A DNA stretch of 64,000 nucleotides. Source: Deltaproteobacteria bacterium. Its GTDB lineage: Bacteria; Desulfobacterota; Syntrophia; Syntrophales; JAFGHS01. The notes under the pieces were generated by a model, which was not told where the DNA came from, made no database searches, and worked only from the letters and a program-made list of their open reading frames with translations. Positions 1 to 7,402 of this stretch are shown piece by piece (within the stretch, counting starts at the first letter, position 1; each line of letters opens with the position of its first letter). The stretch covers positions 1 through 64,000 of the forward strand of contig JAFGLN010000023.1 of assembly GCA_016928025.1 (NCBI GenBank), given 5' to 3'. The position numbers and the translations under genes are program-made.

Positions 1-104
1 CGCAAGCGGATATGATGGATTTATTTAGAAGTTTTATGATAAGGGATGACTGTGCCGTGGCTGCCGCGGTAGCGGCTTACTTGAACCTGATGATGGAACA
101 GACC

Positions 105-761
105 ATGAAAAAAATTGCACCGTCGATACTATCCGCCGATTTCAGCAGGCTGGCGGAAGAAATCCGGGCCGTAGAAAGAGCGGGGGCCGATTGGGTCCAT
201 ATCGATGTGATGGACGGTCATTTTGTCCCCAATATTACCATTGGACCCGGTGTGATTGCCTCTTTAAGAAAAACGACTCAACTGCCCTTTGATGTTCATT
301 TAATGATTGAAAATCCGGAAAGGTATATCAAGACCTTTGCCGAGGCGGGCAGCGATATGATCACCGTTCATGCGGAGGCGACAACCCATCTGCATCGAAC
401 CATCGGTCTCATTCATGAAGCCGGTGTTCAGGCGGGTGTGACGATTAATCCGGCGACGCCTCTGCTGATGGTTGAGCCGGTCCTTCCCGACTGTGATCTC
501 CTTTTGCTGATGTCCGTCAATCCCGGCTTCGGCGGCCAAAAATTCATCAAGAGCAGTCTGGCAAAAATCAGGGCGGCCCGGCTGCTGATTGACGGGATTG
601 CGCCCGGCGTATTGCTGGAAGTCGATGGCGGTGTAACACTGGATAATATCGAATCGATCGCCAATGCCGGCACCGATATTATTGTTGCCGGTGCGGCCAT
701 TTTCGAAAGCGGAGATTATGCCGATACGATCAGGGCCATGAAGGGCATCATCAAAGCATGA
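105..761 (+). CDS. rpe: Ribulose-phosphate 3-epimerase
   Basis: Interconverts ribulose-5-phosphate and xylulose-5-phosphate in the cytosolic pentose phosphate pathway. The 218-residue product has the full TIM-barrel signature set: the N-terminal APSILSADF strand, HIDVMDGHFVPN with the metal-binding His and Asp, HLMIENP, MSVNPGFGGQKF, and a C-terminal phosphate-binding VAGAAIF. I chose ATG 105 because homology begins there. The frame stays open to the window edge, giving 31 extra codons from ATG 12 (ending AVAAYLNLMMEQT) that are not part of the family, so they may be the tail of an upstream gene or simply untranslated. The next gene starts 12 bp downstream, so the two are probably cotranscribed. 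Identification is secure; the start is likely. Confidence 0.95.
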   Translation: MKKIAPSILSADFSRLAEEIRAVERAGADWVHIDVMDGHFVPNITIGPGVIASLRKTTQLPFDVHLMIENPERYIKTFAEAGSDMITVHAEATTHLHRTIGLIHEAGVQAGVTINPATPLLMVEPVLPDCDLLLLMSVNPGFGGQKFIKSSLAKIRAARLLIDGIAPGVLLEVDGGVTLDNIESIANAGTDIIVAGAAIFESGDYADTIRAMKGIIKA

Positions 762-773
762 TGGCAGGGGAAA

Positions 774-1292
774 GTGCATATCATCATCGATGGCTATAAT
801 ATGATCCGGCAATTGGATACGTTGAGGCGTTCTGAGAGAAACAGTCTGGAGGCGGGACGCCGGGCACTGGTCCGGCTGGTATCGTTGTATAAAAAAAAGA
901 AGGGGCATAAATTAACGGTCGTTTTTGACGGTTGGCAAAGCGGCTCCCCCTTTGAGGAACGTGAATTTGAATCCGGAATCTCTATCATTTACTCCCGGCT
1001 GGGAGAGAGGGCGGATGATGTGATCAAGAGGATTGTTCGATCAAAGGAGGAAGAGGTCGTCGTCGTGACATCGGATCGCGATATCATTTCCTACGTTGAA
1101 CGAAAAAACGTTGCCGCCATTTCTCCTCAGAACTTTGAAGGCAGGATAAGCGATGCCCAAAACAGGCCGGACTATTTTGCCGATACTGACGATGATGAGG
1201 ATAACGGTGTTCCCGGAACAAAAAAGAAAGGTCCCGCTAAACGTCTTTCCCGCAGAAAGAAAAATGAGCTGGCGAAAATGAGAAAATTGTAA
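774..1292 (+). CDS. YacP-like NYN-domain RNA nuclease
   Basis: A 172-residue protein of the NYN/YacP (Rae1-like) family, which are PIN-fold metal-dependent ribonucleases, some acting on translated mRNA. Visible motifs are the N-terminal HIIIDGYNMI with a catalytic Asp, VVFDGWQSG, and VVVTSDRDII with further acidic residues. The last 30 residues are highly basic (KKKGPAKRLSRRKK) and may bind RNA or the ribosome. The start is GTG, supported by an AGGGG ribosome site just upstream. It probably shares a transcript with rpe and is convergent with the next gene. The substrate cannot be read from sequence. Confidence 0.75.
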   Translation: MHIIIDGYNMIRQLDTLRRSERNSLEAGRRALVRLVSLYKKKKGHKLTVVFDGWQSGSPFEEREFESGISIIYSRLGERADDVIKRIVRSKEEEVVVVTSDRDIISYVERKNVAAISPQNFEGRISDAQNRPDYFADTDDDEDNGVPGTKKKGPAKRLSRRKKNELAKMRKL

Positions 1293-1362
1293 GTTGGAGA
1301 TGAATCCCTTCGAGGATGGGTTGGATTGTTTGCCACTCACGGGGTAGATCGTCGTTATTGAT

Positions 1363-2745
1363 TCAGCTGCAGAAACGCACAATAAATCTTTCCAGTAACA
1401 ATTTCGGATCCCTTGCCGTTGTTTTGAAGACCATATCTATTGAAGCCAACTCTTCCAAATAGCTGATCAAGTTGTCCGTTGAAAACCGGTCGGCATTTTT
1501 TAATGTATTATAAATAACATATGGATGCATTCCTGCCAGGTGCTTTCCTCCTTTTCCCTTTGCAGCCGCAATTTTTTTTATGTCCGGATAGACGTTTTTC
1601 TGGAATCGGTTATAGTCCATTTTATTATCGAATGATGTAAAAAGATCCGAGGTTGCATAAATCTTTCCATGCAATAAAAGACGGACTTCCCGGACAAGCA
1701 TGGCTAAGATCTGAAGGGGATTCATGCCGCGTTCCAGAAGCTCATCGAGACTCATCAGGGCAGCGCCCAGATCTTTCTTTATCAAGGGGGCGGTCAGATC
1801 AAAAACCTGATCCTCTTTCGTCTTTCCGATGATTTCCTCAACATCTCCTTCTTGAATAAGAGATCGGTCTCCCGTATAAGAAATCAGTTTTTCGAGGGCT
1901 TCCATGGATTCCCGCAGGCTGAAGCCTGTTTTCCTGCCGAGGCCCGTCCAGGCAAGAGGTGCCATTTTCTTGCCGCTTGCTGCGAGTCGGTCGCGGGCCA
2001 TTTCCATGACCATGGTCCGTTGTTGGGATTCCGCTTTGGATGGGGTGAATTCGAGAACGATTCCCCTTTCGACGATTGTCTTATAGATTTTTTTTCTCTT
2101 GTCCACAGAACCTGCCGTCAAGATCAAATGATTTCCTGAAGGTATGCCTCGTGATAGAACCTCATGGAGAATGTCTGTTCGATTTTTGGGCGGATTGATT
2201 GTCAATTCGTGATCATGACTATACGTAACGATCTTGGACAGCCAGGCATTTCTTGATTCGGCGCTTTCCATGACGCCGACCATGTCCAGCCATTGGTCGT
2301 CCGAAATTTTTTCCCACCCGCCGTTGATCAGATCGTCCATCTGCAAACCGGTAATCCCCAGGAAAACGCCGAAATCTCTAGCTGCCCGGGAGGGATCCTG
2401 ATCGTGATACAGGCGTATCTTCTCAATTAAATCAGATACGTTCTGACGGGAATAAAATATTTGGGTGTTTTTTACCCATATGACTTTTTCCCCGGCGATC
2501 AGGGACGGCGTTAGCAAAGATGTGCATAGATGATCTAAATTTTCCTGTTCACCCTCCATAACAAAGAAATTCCAATCTCTGTCGAGGGACGGGAGGATGG
2601 CGTTAACGATTTTTTCGGCAGCGTCTCTGACGAGATAATCTTCTTCTCCGAAAATCAAATAGCAAGGCGAAATCCGGCCCTGTTTTATGCTGTGTAAAAT
2701 GTTTTCCAGGGCGTGTCCCGGATCCGGAGAAAGGCGGGATGGCAT
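1363..2745 (-). CDS. holA: DNA polymerase III delta subunit
   Basis: Clamp-loader delta subunit, which opens the beta clamp during replication. The N-terminal PCYLIFGEEDYLV, the central VDKRKK, and the C-terminal helical domain around NPLQILAMLVREVRLLL are typical of HolA. The product is 460 residues against roughly 340 for most members. The excess lies between about residues 97 and 200, between WVKNTQIF and HLILTAGSVDKRKK, where an acidic, helix-rich insertion (including RDFGVFLGITGLQMDD) has no family counterpart that I recognise. The gene ends 70 bp from the YacP-like gene on the opposite strand. Assignment is good; the role of the insertion is unknown. Confidence 0.85.
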   Translation of the reverse strand: MPSRLSPDPGHALENILHSIKQGRISPCYLIFGEEDYLVRDAAEKIVNAILPSLDRDWNFFVMEGEQENLDHLCTSLLTPSLIAGEKVIWVKNTQIFYSRQNVSDLIEKIRLYHDQDPSRAARDFGVFLGITGLQMDDLINGGWEKISDDQWLDMVGVMESAESRNAWLSKIVTYSHDHELTINPPKNRTDILHEVLSRGIPSGNHLILTAGSVDKRKKIYKTIVERGIVLEFTPSKAESQQRTMVMEMARDRLAASGKKMAPLAWTGLGRKTGFSLRESMEALEKLISYTGDRSLIQEGDVEEIIGKTKEDQVFDLTAPLIKKDLGAALMSLDELLERGMNPLQILAMLVREVRLLLHGKIYATSDLFTSFDNKMDYNRFQKNVYPDIKKIAAAKGKGGKHLAGMHPYVIYNTLKNADRFSTDNLISYLEELASIDMVFKTTARDPKLLLERFIVRFCS

Positions 2746-2784
2746 GGTTATCCTCTTGATGGCGATCAGTAAATTGGAGCGTGT

Positions 2785-3468
2785 TTACAGAATGACAAAC
2801 TTCTGAATATGTTTAACGGCTTCTTCAGGGTCATCAATGATCTGGATCAAATCGATATCCTCCGGTAGAAGTTTGCCCTCGCGTAGAAGGGTGCCTTTCA
2901 TCCAGTCGATCAGACCTTGCCAGTATTCACTTCCCATCATAATGACGGGAAAACTTCGGATCCTCCGTGTTTGAATCAATGTCAACGCTTCAAAAAGTTC
3001 GTCCAAGGTTCCAAAACCGCCGGGCATGATCACATAGGCTAAGGCATATTTAACGAACATGACCTTGCGGATGAAGAAATAATGATAATCGAGACTGAGG
3101 TTTGCATAGGGATTGGGCTTCTGTTCGAAAGGCAGACGAATGTTCAGTCCCACGGATATGCCGCCTCCCTCGGCAGCGCCTTTGTTGGCCGCCTCCATAA
3201 TACCGGGACCGCCGCCGGTAATGACGCTGAAGCCCTTTTCGGCAAGCCGGCGCGCGAGGCGTTCCGCTTTTTGATAATACGGGTCGTCGGGCTGAACCCT
3301 CGCCGATCCAAAAATAGTAACCGCCTGTTTGAGCTTGGAAAGATCCTCGATGGCTTCAACAAACTCGGCCATGATACGGAAGATGCGCCAGGATTCTTCT
3401 ATGGATAGAGAGTCTATGAGGTATTGTTTCTCTTCCGTATTGATTATTCTTGAGTGTATATCTTTCAC
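2785..3468 (-). CDS. LOG-family nucleotide phosphoribohydrolase-like protein
   Basis: A 227-residue Rossmann-fold protein of the LOG family (TIGR00730), whose characterised members hydrolyse nucleoside 5'-monophosphates such as AMP or cytokinin monophosphates. GGGPGIMEAANKG at residues 85-97 and PGGFGTLDE at 149-157 carry the signature PGGxGTxxE with the catalytic Glu. The first 40 residues are an extra helical segment. The start is GTG. It lies 38 bp downstream of rpsU on the same strand and 39 bp upstream of holA, so it may be cotranscribed with either. Its physiological substrate in bacteria is not settled. Confidence 0.85.
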   Translation of the reverse strand: MKDIHSRIINTEEKQYLIDSLSIEESWRIFRIMAEFVEAIEDLSKLKQAVTIFGSARVQPDDPYYQKAERLARRLAEKGFSVITGGGPGIMEAANKGAAEGGGISVGLNIRLPFEQKPNPYANLSLDYHYFFIRKVMFVKYALAYVIMPGGFGTLDELFEALTLIQTRRIRSFPVIMMGSEYWQGLIDWMKGTLLREGKLLPEDIDLIQIIDDPEEAVKHIQKFVIL

Positions 3469-3506
3469 CGTTGAAGTCCCGTTATAATGGTATTAAAAAT
3501 TGTAAA

Positions 3507-3698
3507 TTATGAGCTTCTTCGCCGCTGAACTTTTGCAAATCGCCTGCGTGCTTCGATCGCCTTCCTTTTTTTCTTCACGGAGGGCTTTTCATACGCTCTT
3601 CTCAACTTCAATTCCTTAAACAAGCCGCTTTTGGAGAGCTTATTTTTCAGGATTTTCAAAGCCTTTTCCACGTCATTATCAAATACTTTTACTTCCAA
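3507..3698 (-). CDS. rpsU: 30S ribosomal protein S21
   Basis: A 63-residue, very basic small-subunit protein. The N-terminal VKVFDNDVEKALKILKNK and the following LKLRRAYEKPSVKKKRKAIEARRR are characteristic of S21, which contacts the anti-Shine-Dalgarno end of 16S rRNA during initiation. The only start preceding the conserved N-terminus is TTG, with AAGGA about 10 bases upstream, which predicts weak or regulated initiation. A strong intrinsic terminator stands 75 bp upstream, so rpsU needs its own promoter in that AT-rich stretch. Identification is secure. Confidence 0.93.
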   Translation of the reverse strand: MEVKVFDNDVEKALKILKNKLSKSGLFKELKLRRAYEKPSVKKKRKAIEARRRFAKVQRRRSS

Positions 3699-3772
3699 AA
3701 TGTTCCATCCTTTCCATGTTATTGATTAATATATATATTTGCTTTAATGTCCTGCCTGATGAAAATCGACAT

Positions 3773-3823
3773 AAAAAAAGGGCAGTACGGCGTTCCACGT
3801 CAAACTTGCGCCGTAAACTACCC
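3773..3823 (-). terminator. Intrinsic terminator upstream of rpsU
   Basis: Read on the minus strand, GGGTAGT...CGGCG pairs with CGCCG...ACTGCCC (one mismatch and one small bulge) and is followed by seven T. It would end the gcvH-lipM transcript. Only about 75 bp, ending in an AT-rich run with a TATATT, separate it from the rpsU start. The surrounding stretch from 3699 to 4009 holds no other gene that I can see. Confidence 0.75.
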
Positions 3824-4009
3824 TGATTTTTATCCCTTATGAGATCACGCTCCTTACTTTTTCAACCCAATAATTCTTAGCAAATTGCGGGCTTTCTTTT
3901 TTTACATCTGTTGCTTCTTAGAGCCAATTCTTTATTTAAGTGACTTTTTATATGATATATTTTGAAAAATAGCAACAAAAAATAACCGTGATTTCATCTG
4001 AAATAATAT

Positions 4010-4858
4010 TTACACCGGGAAAGGGTTCGGAGACGATGTCGTCAAACACCGATGGGTCTGGTTCCATTCATTGCTTTTATATTTATGGATTAAATGTTCT
4101 TTTAACGTTTTTTCTTCACGGGTAAGATGTCCATCGATCAAGCGGATCTTCAAGGAGTCTTCAATCCCTTCCCGAAAGGCGCGGCAGATGGTAGGGATGT
4201 CTATCTCGCCCTGATAATGGTCCGTGAGGGATGTGACGGATCGTAAAAGTTCGGAAACCTGAGTATTTCTATCGAGATGAGGCAGCAGAACTTCCTGTGT
4301 TTTGAAAGGATCGAAGCTGATCATTAGTGACCCGTGCTGGAGAAAGGAACCATGAGATCTTACTTGAGCGCTTCCGCATATCTTTTTCCCGTCGACGAGC
4401 AACTCATGGATGCTGGGAACGGAAAAACAAAAGGTTTCTAAGGCGTTTTCAATGGAAGGCCTTTTTTTTTCGGCCATTTTCGTCTTTATGTTAAGTTTTG
4501 CCAAACCCTGACAGATACAATGGCTGATCACTTTATAGGTCCCAATGACGTCGTCGGTAAAGGGCTGATTATTTATTTTGCCGATGACGGCATAGGTCAA
4601 ATCATTAAAATGAAAAACGGCCTTGCCTCCTGTTGGTCTGCGGACAATGTCATACTGGTATTTTCGGCAGGTCTCCTGATCGACTTCTTTTGAAATATCC
4701 TGAAAATAACCGATGGAAACGGATGGGACGCTCCAGCCATAAAGACGCAATGTGGGTGGAACGTCATTTTTTTGATTTTCTCGAAAAACGGCCTCGTCGA
4801 TCGCCATGTTTTCAAAGGCGCTCAGTTTTTCAAAGGGAAGGCACCTCCATCGATTCAC
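4010..4858 (-). CDS. Lipoate ligase-fold octanoyltransferase, LipM-like
   Basis: A 282-residue protein of the biotin/lipoate ligase fold. RRPTGGKAVFH at residues 73-83 and GKKICGSAQ at 157-165 form the acyl-adenylate/acyl-transfer pocket. FCFSVPS places Cys144 where LipM-type octanoyltransferases have their catalytic cysteine (CFDAPS in B. subtilis LipM), which favours octanoyl transfer from ACP to GcvH over free lipoate ligation. The start is GTG 6 bp after the gcvH stop, with GGAGG inside the gcvH end, so translation is probably coupled. Its neighbour gcvH is the expected acceptor. A generic LplA activity cannot be ruled out. Confidence 0.75.
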   Translation of the reverse strand: MNRWRCLPFEKLSAFENMAIDEAVFRENQKNDVPPTLRLYGWSVPSVSIGYFQDISKEVDQETCRKYQYDIVRRPTGGKAVFHFNDLTYAVIGKINNQPFTDDVIGTYKVISHCICQGLAKLNIKTKMAEKKRPSIENALETFCFSVPSIHELLVDGKKICGSAQVRSHGSFLQHGSLMISFDPFKTQEVLLPHLDRNTQVSELLRSVTSLTDHYQGEIDIPTICRAFREGIEDSLKIRLIDGHLTREEKTLKEHLIHKYKSNEWNQTHRCLTTSSPNPFPV

Positions 4859-4864
4859 GCTGAC

Positions 4865-5263
4865 CTATTCGACCTCCAGTTCCTGAACCAGAAAGTCGTG
4901 ATACCCTTCGGCATCCAAAAGCTCGTCCAACTCTTCCATATCGCTTAGCTCAACGACAATCAACCATCCTGTATCGTGAGGATCACTGTTGATAATGCCG
5001 ATATCGTCGGCAATATCTTCATTGATATTAATAATCTCGCCGGTAACGGGCGATATGAGTTCAACAATGCCTTTCGCGGATTCGATGGTGCCGAAGGGCT
5101 CATCCATTTCCACGGTAGACTCATCTTCAGGAAGTTCGATATTAAGAATTTCTCCCATCTTTTCCTGAGCGTAATCCGTGATGCCGACAACGCCCACTTC
5201 GCCGTCAACCCTTATCCAAATGTGTTCTCGACTATACAGAAGATCATCGGGAAATACTTTCAT
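4865..5263 (-). CDS. gcvH: Glycine cleavage system H protein
   Basis: Lipoyl carrier protein of 132 residues. The lipoylation site is Lys64 in the ESAKGIVELISPVTGEI hairpin, and the N-terminal YSREHIWIRVDGEVGVVGITDYAQ is typical. In glycine cleavage it shuttles the aminomethyl group between the P and T proteins. No gcvT or gcvP lies in the window; the next gene encodes a LipM-like octanoyltransferase. Stand-alone H proteins also serve as the entry point for protein lipoylation, so either role is possible here. AAGGTG precedes the ATG. Confidence 0.93.
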   Translation of the reverse strand: MKVFPDDLLYSREHIWIRVDGEVGVVGITDYAQEKMGEILNIELPEDESTVEMDEPFGTIESAKGIVELISPVTGEIININEDIADDIGIINSDPHDTGWLIVVELSDMEELDELLDAEGYHDFLVQELEVE

Positions 5264-5309
5264 TTACATGCACCTTGTTAATAAAATTTTTTTTCTTATC
5301 TATAAAATT

Positions 5310-6401
5310 TCAAACGAATACCCTGAGATTTTTGGGTGTTTTTGTTAAGATTTCACAACTGTCTTCTTTGATTAACGCCATATCCTCGATACGTATGCCC
5401 CATAAATCCGGTATATAGATGCCGGGTTCTATGGTCACGACCATGCCCGCTTTCAAAACGGTATCCGATGTGACCGCTATGCGTGGTGTCTCGTGAACGT
5501 CCAGGCCGACGCCATGCCCGGTGCCATGGGGGAAAAAACCGTCAAAACCGCTGTCTGCAATGTATGACCTGGCAATTGCATCAACATCCTTGGCGTTTAT
5601 GCCGCTTCTTAGTTCGCCAAGCGCTCTGTCGTGGGCTTTCTTGACGATGTCATAGACTTCCTTTTGCTTGTCGTCGGCGTGACCGATAAAGCATGTCCAT
5701 GTTTCATCCGAATGATACCCCCGATATGTTGCGCCGTAATCGATAACCAAGGCATCTCCGTCTTTGAGCTTGCGACGGCCCGGTGATGCATGGGGCAGGG
5801 CGGAATTGATGCCGGATGCCGCTATGGTCGGAAAGGATACCTGTTCCGAACCGTTTCTGCGCATTTTATATTCCAGTTCTAAGGCGATATCCATTTCACT
5901 GATTCCCGGCCTCAATATCGGTTCGACGGATTTTAATGCCTCAGCGGATATGTCAATGGCTTTTTTAATGAGATTGATTTCGTCTTCACTCTTAATTGCC
6001 CTCATGGAATTCAACAGATCCATTAACGGAGTGAGAAAGATATCATTCGCTCCATCTATAATCTTTAAATAAATGTCGGCGCTCATGGATACCGGTTCAA
6101 AACCGACATTTTTTATATTTTTATCTTTGATAACGGTCAGAATGCCGGTTGTTTTGTCACGATATTCGTATATGTCCAAACCTTGAGATTCTCTGCCCGC
6201 CTGGGTGACATATCGTCCGTCGACCATCAATAGGGCAAATTGTTGACCAATGAAAAGGGCTCCGTCGCTTCCCGTAAAACCGGTCAGGTAACGAATGTTC
6301 TTCAGGTCCAAAATAAGGACGGCCTCGGTATCAAAAGCCGTGAGCTGAGACTGAATAAAGCTGATCTTTTTTTCGGAATTCGGATTGATATCAGGCCGCA
6401 T
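5310..6401 (-). CDS. M24 family Xaa-Pro aminopeptidase
   Basis: A cytosolic metallopeptidase of 363 residues that removes residues next to proline. It has an N-terminal creatinase-like domain (about residues 10-135) and the pita-bread catalytic domain. All five metal ligands are visible: Asp221 and Asp232 (DYGATYRGYHSDET), His296 (GTGHGVG), Glu325 (IEPGIY) and Glu339 (RIED). The start overlaps the end of the upstream TPR gene by 11 bp, so translation is coupled. It could be labelled pepP or pepQ; the length fits PepQ/YqhT-type short aminopeptidase P. Confidence 0.88.
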   Translation of the reverse strand: MRPDINPNSEKKISFIQSQLTAFDTEAVLILDLKNIRYLTGFTGSDGALFIGQQFALLMVDGRYVTQAGRESQGLDIYEYRDKTTGILTVIKDKNIKNVGFEPVSMSADIYLKIIDGANDIFLTPLMDLLNSMRAIKSEDEINLIKKAIDISAEALKSVEPILRPGISEMDIALELEYKMRRNGSEQVSFPTIAASGINSALPHASPGRRKLKDGDALVIDYGATYRGYHSDETWTCFIGHADDKQKEVYDIVKKAHDRALGELRSGINAKDVDAIARSYIADSGFDGFFPHGTGHGVGLDVHETPRIAVTSDTVLKAGMVVTIEPGIYIPDLWGIRIEDMALIKEDSCEILTKTPKNLRVFV

Positions 6402-7080
6402 AATTTCTGACTCTGTTGATATTTTTTATCCACTTTTCCAATTCGGCAATGAACCTCATGGTTTTTTGCTTGTCCTGGCTACCTGTGGCATTTATTGGCG
6501 GATTTGTTATTTGATGCAGTCGATCGGCCGCCGTTTGATTGTCCGGTTCATTCCTCAGGATTTCTTTTAATATTTCGGCCGCCATGTCCGGATGACCCTG
6601 TCGAATATATAATTCGGCCATTGTCAGGGTCCGGAAATGGGGCGCTACCTGGTTGATGTTTTGGCTCTCCTCATCCCCGTTTTCTTTGGCCTCCGTTTTG
6701 GAGTTGTTGTGAAAGGAATGTAATATCTGACGTATCTTGGCTGCTTTACCGGATTTGGGATTAAGATAAAGGAATTTTTTGTAAGATAAAACAGCTTCCT
6801 GATATTGCTCCCTTCCCATTTGAATATCTCCCATATGGGCATATATTTTCGACAATTTGAGAAAGGTATCTTCCAATTCGTCAATGATCACGGCTGCATC
6901 ATCATGCCGTTCCATCTTCATCAAGATATCGCAGTACGTCATTTTTAAATCGATATCAAAGGGGAAGCGATTCAGCCGCTCAATGGTCTGGGACAAGGCC
7001 ATTTGATCCAACCCCCGGTCCAGATAACCATCGAGGTTGGAGAGAAAAGAGGCTCTTTCTTTGAGGTCGTCTTTTTTCAA
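6391..7080 (-). CDS. TPR-containing protein
   Basis: A 229-residue soluble protein with two or three tetratricopeptide-like units: DLKMTYCDILMKMERHDDA, MGREQYQEAVLSYKKFLYLNPK, and TLTMAELYIRQGHPDMAAEILKEILRNEP. These are protein-interaction modules without enzymatic residues. The start is TTG at 7080, decided by an AAGGAG six bases upstream. It overlaps the M24 peptidase gene by 11 bp. I do not recognise a specific family. The 320 bp upstream (7081-7402) hold no gene or clear signal apart from this ribosome site. Confidence 0.6.
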   Translation of the reverse strand: MKKDDLKERASFLSNLDGYLDRGLDQMALSQTIERLNRFPFDIDLKMTYCDILMKMERHDDAAVIIDELEDTFLKLSKIYAHMGDIQMGREQYQEAVLSYKKFLYLNPKSGKAAKIRQILHSFHNNSKTEAKENGDEESQNINQVAPHFRTLTMAELYIRQGHPDMAAEILKEILRNEPDNQTAADRLHQITNPPINATGSQDKQKTMRFIAELEKWIKNINRVRNYAA

Positions 7081-7402
7081 GAATGCTCCTTAATTTTAAG
7101 GATTTCAGATGAAAGCAAAAACGGCGGAAACCTAACACAGCGACTATATCGTGTCAAGAAGGAAAAATTCGTGGTCTTGTGAACATTATTTGAAGAAATT
7201 ATGTCATTACGGAATTATAAATTACTCTATGTGTTTCATCCGGATTGGGAAAGAATTATTCGTGCATTCCGGATAAAATACGTCATAAGCAAATTGATAT
7301 GAGGGATGTTTTTTCAGCTATCCGCTTTTGTATTTTACCATCACCTTAATTCCTTACCTTCATTCTTATAAAAAGTGAGGAGCTCTAATACAATTCGAAA
7401 TG

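Noticed and set aside
12-104. N-terminal extension of rpe
   Set aside because: The frame is open but the 31 residues do not belong to the epimerase family, and conserved sequence starts at ATG 105.
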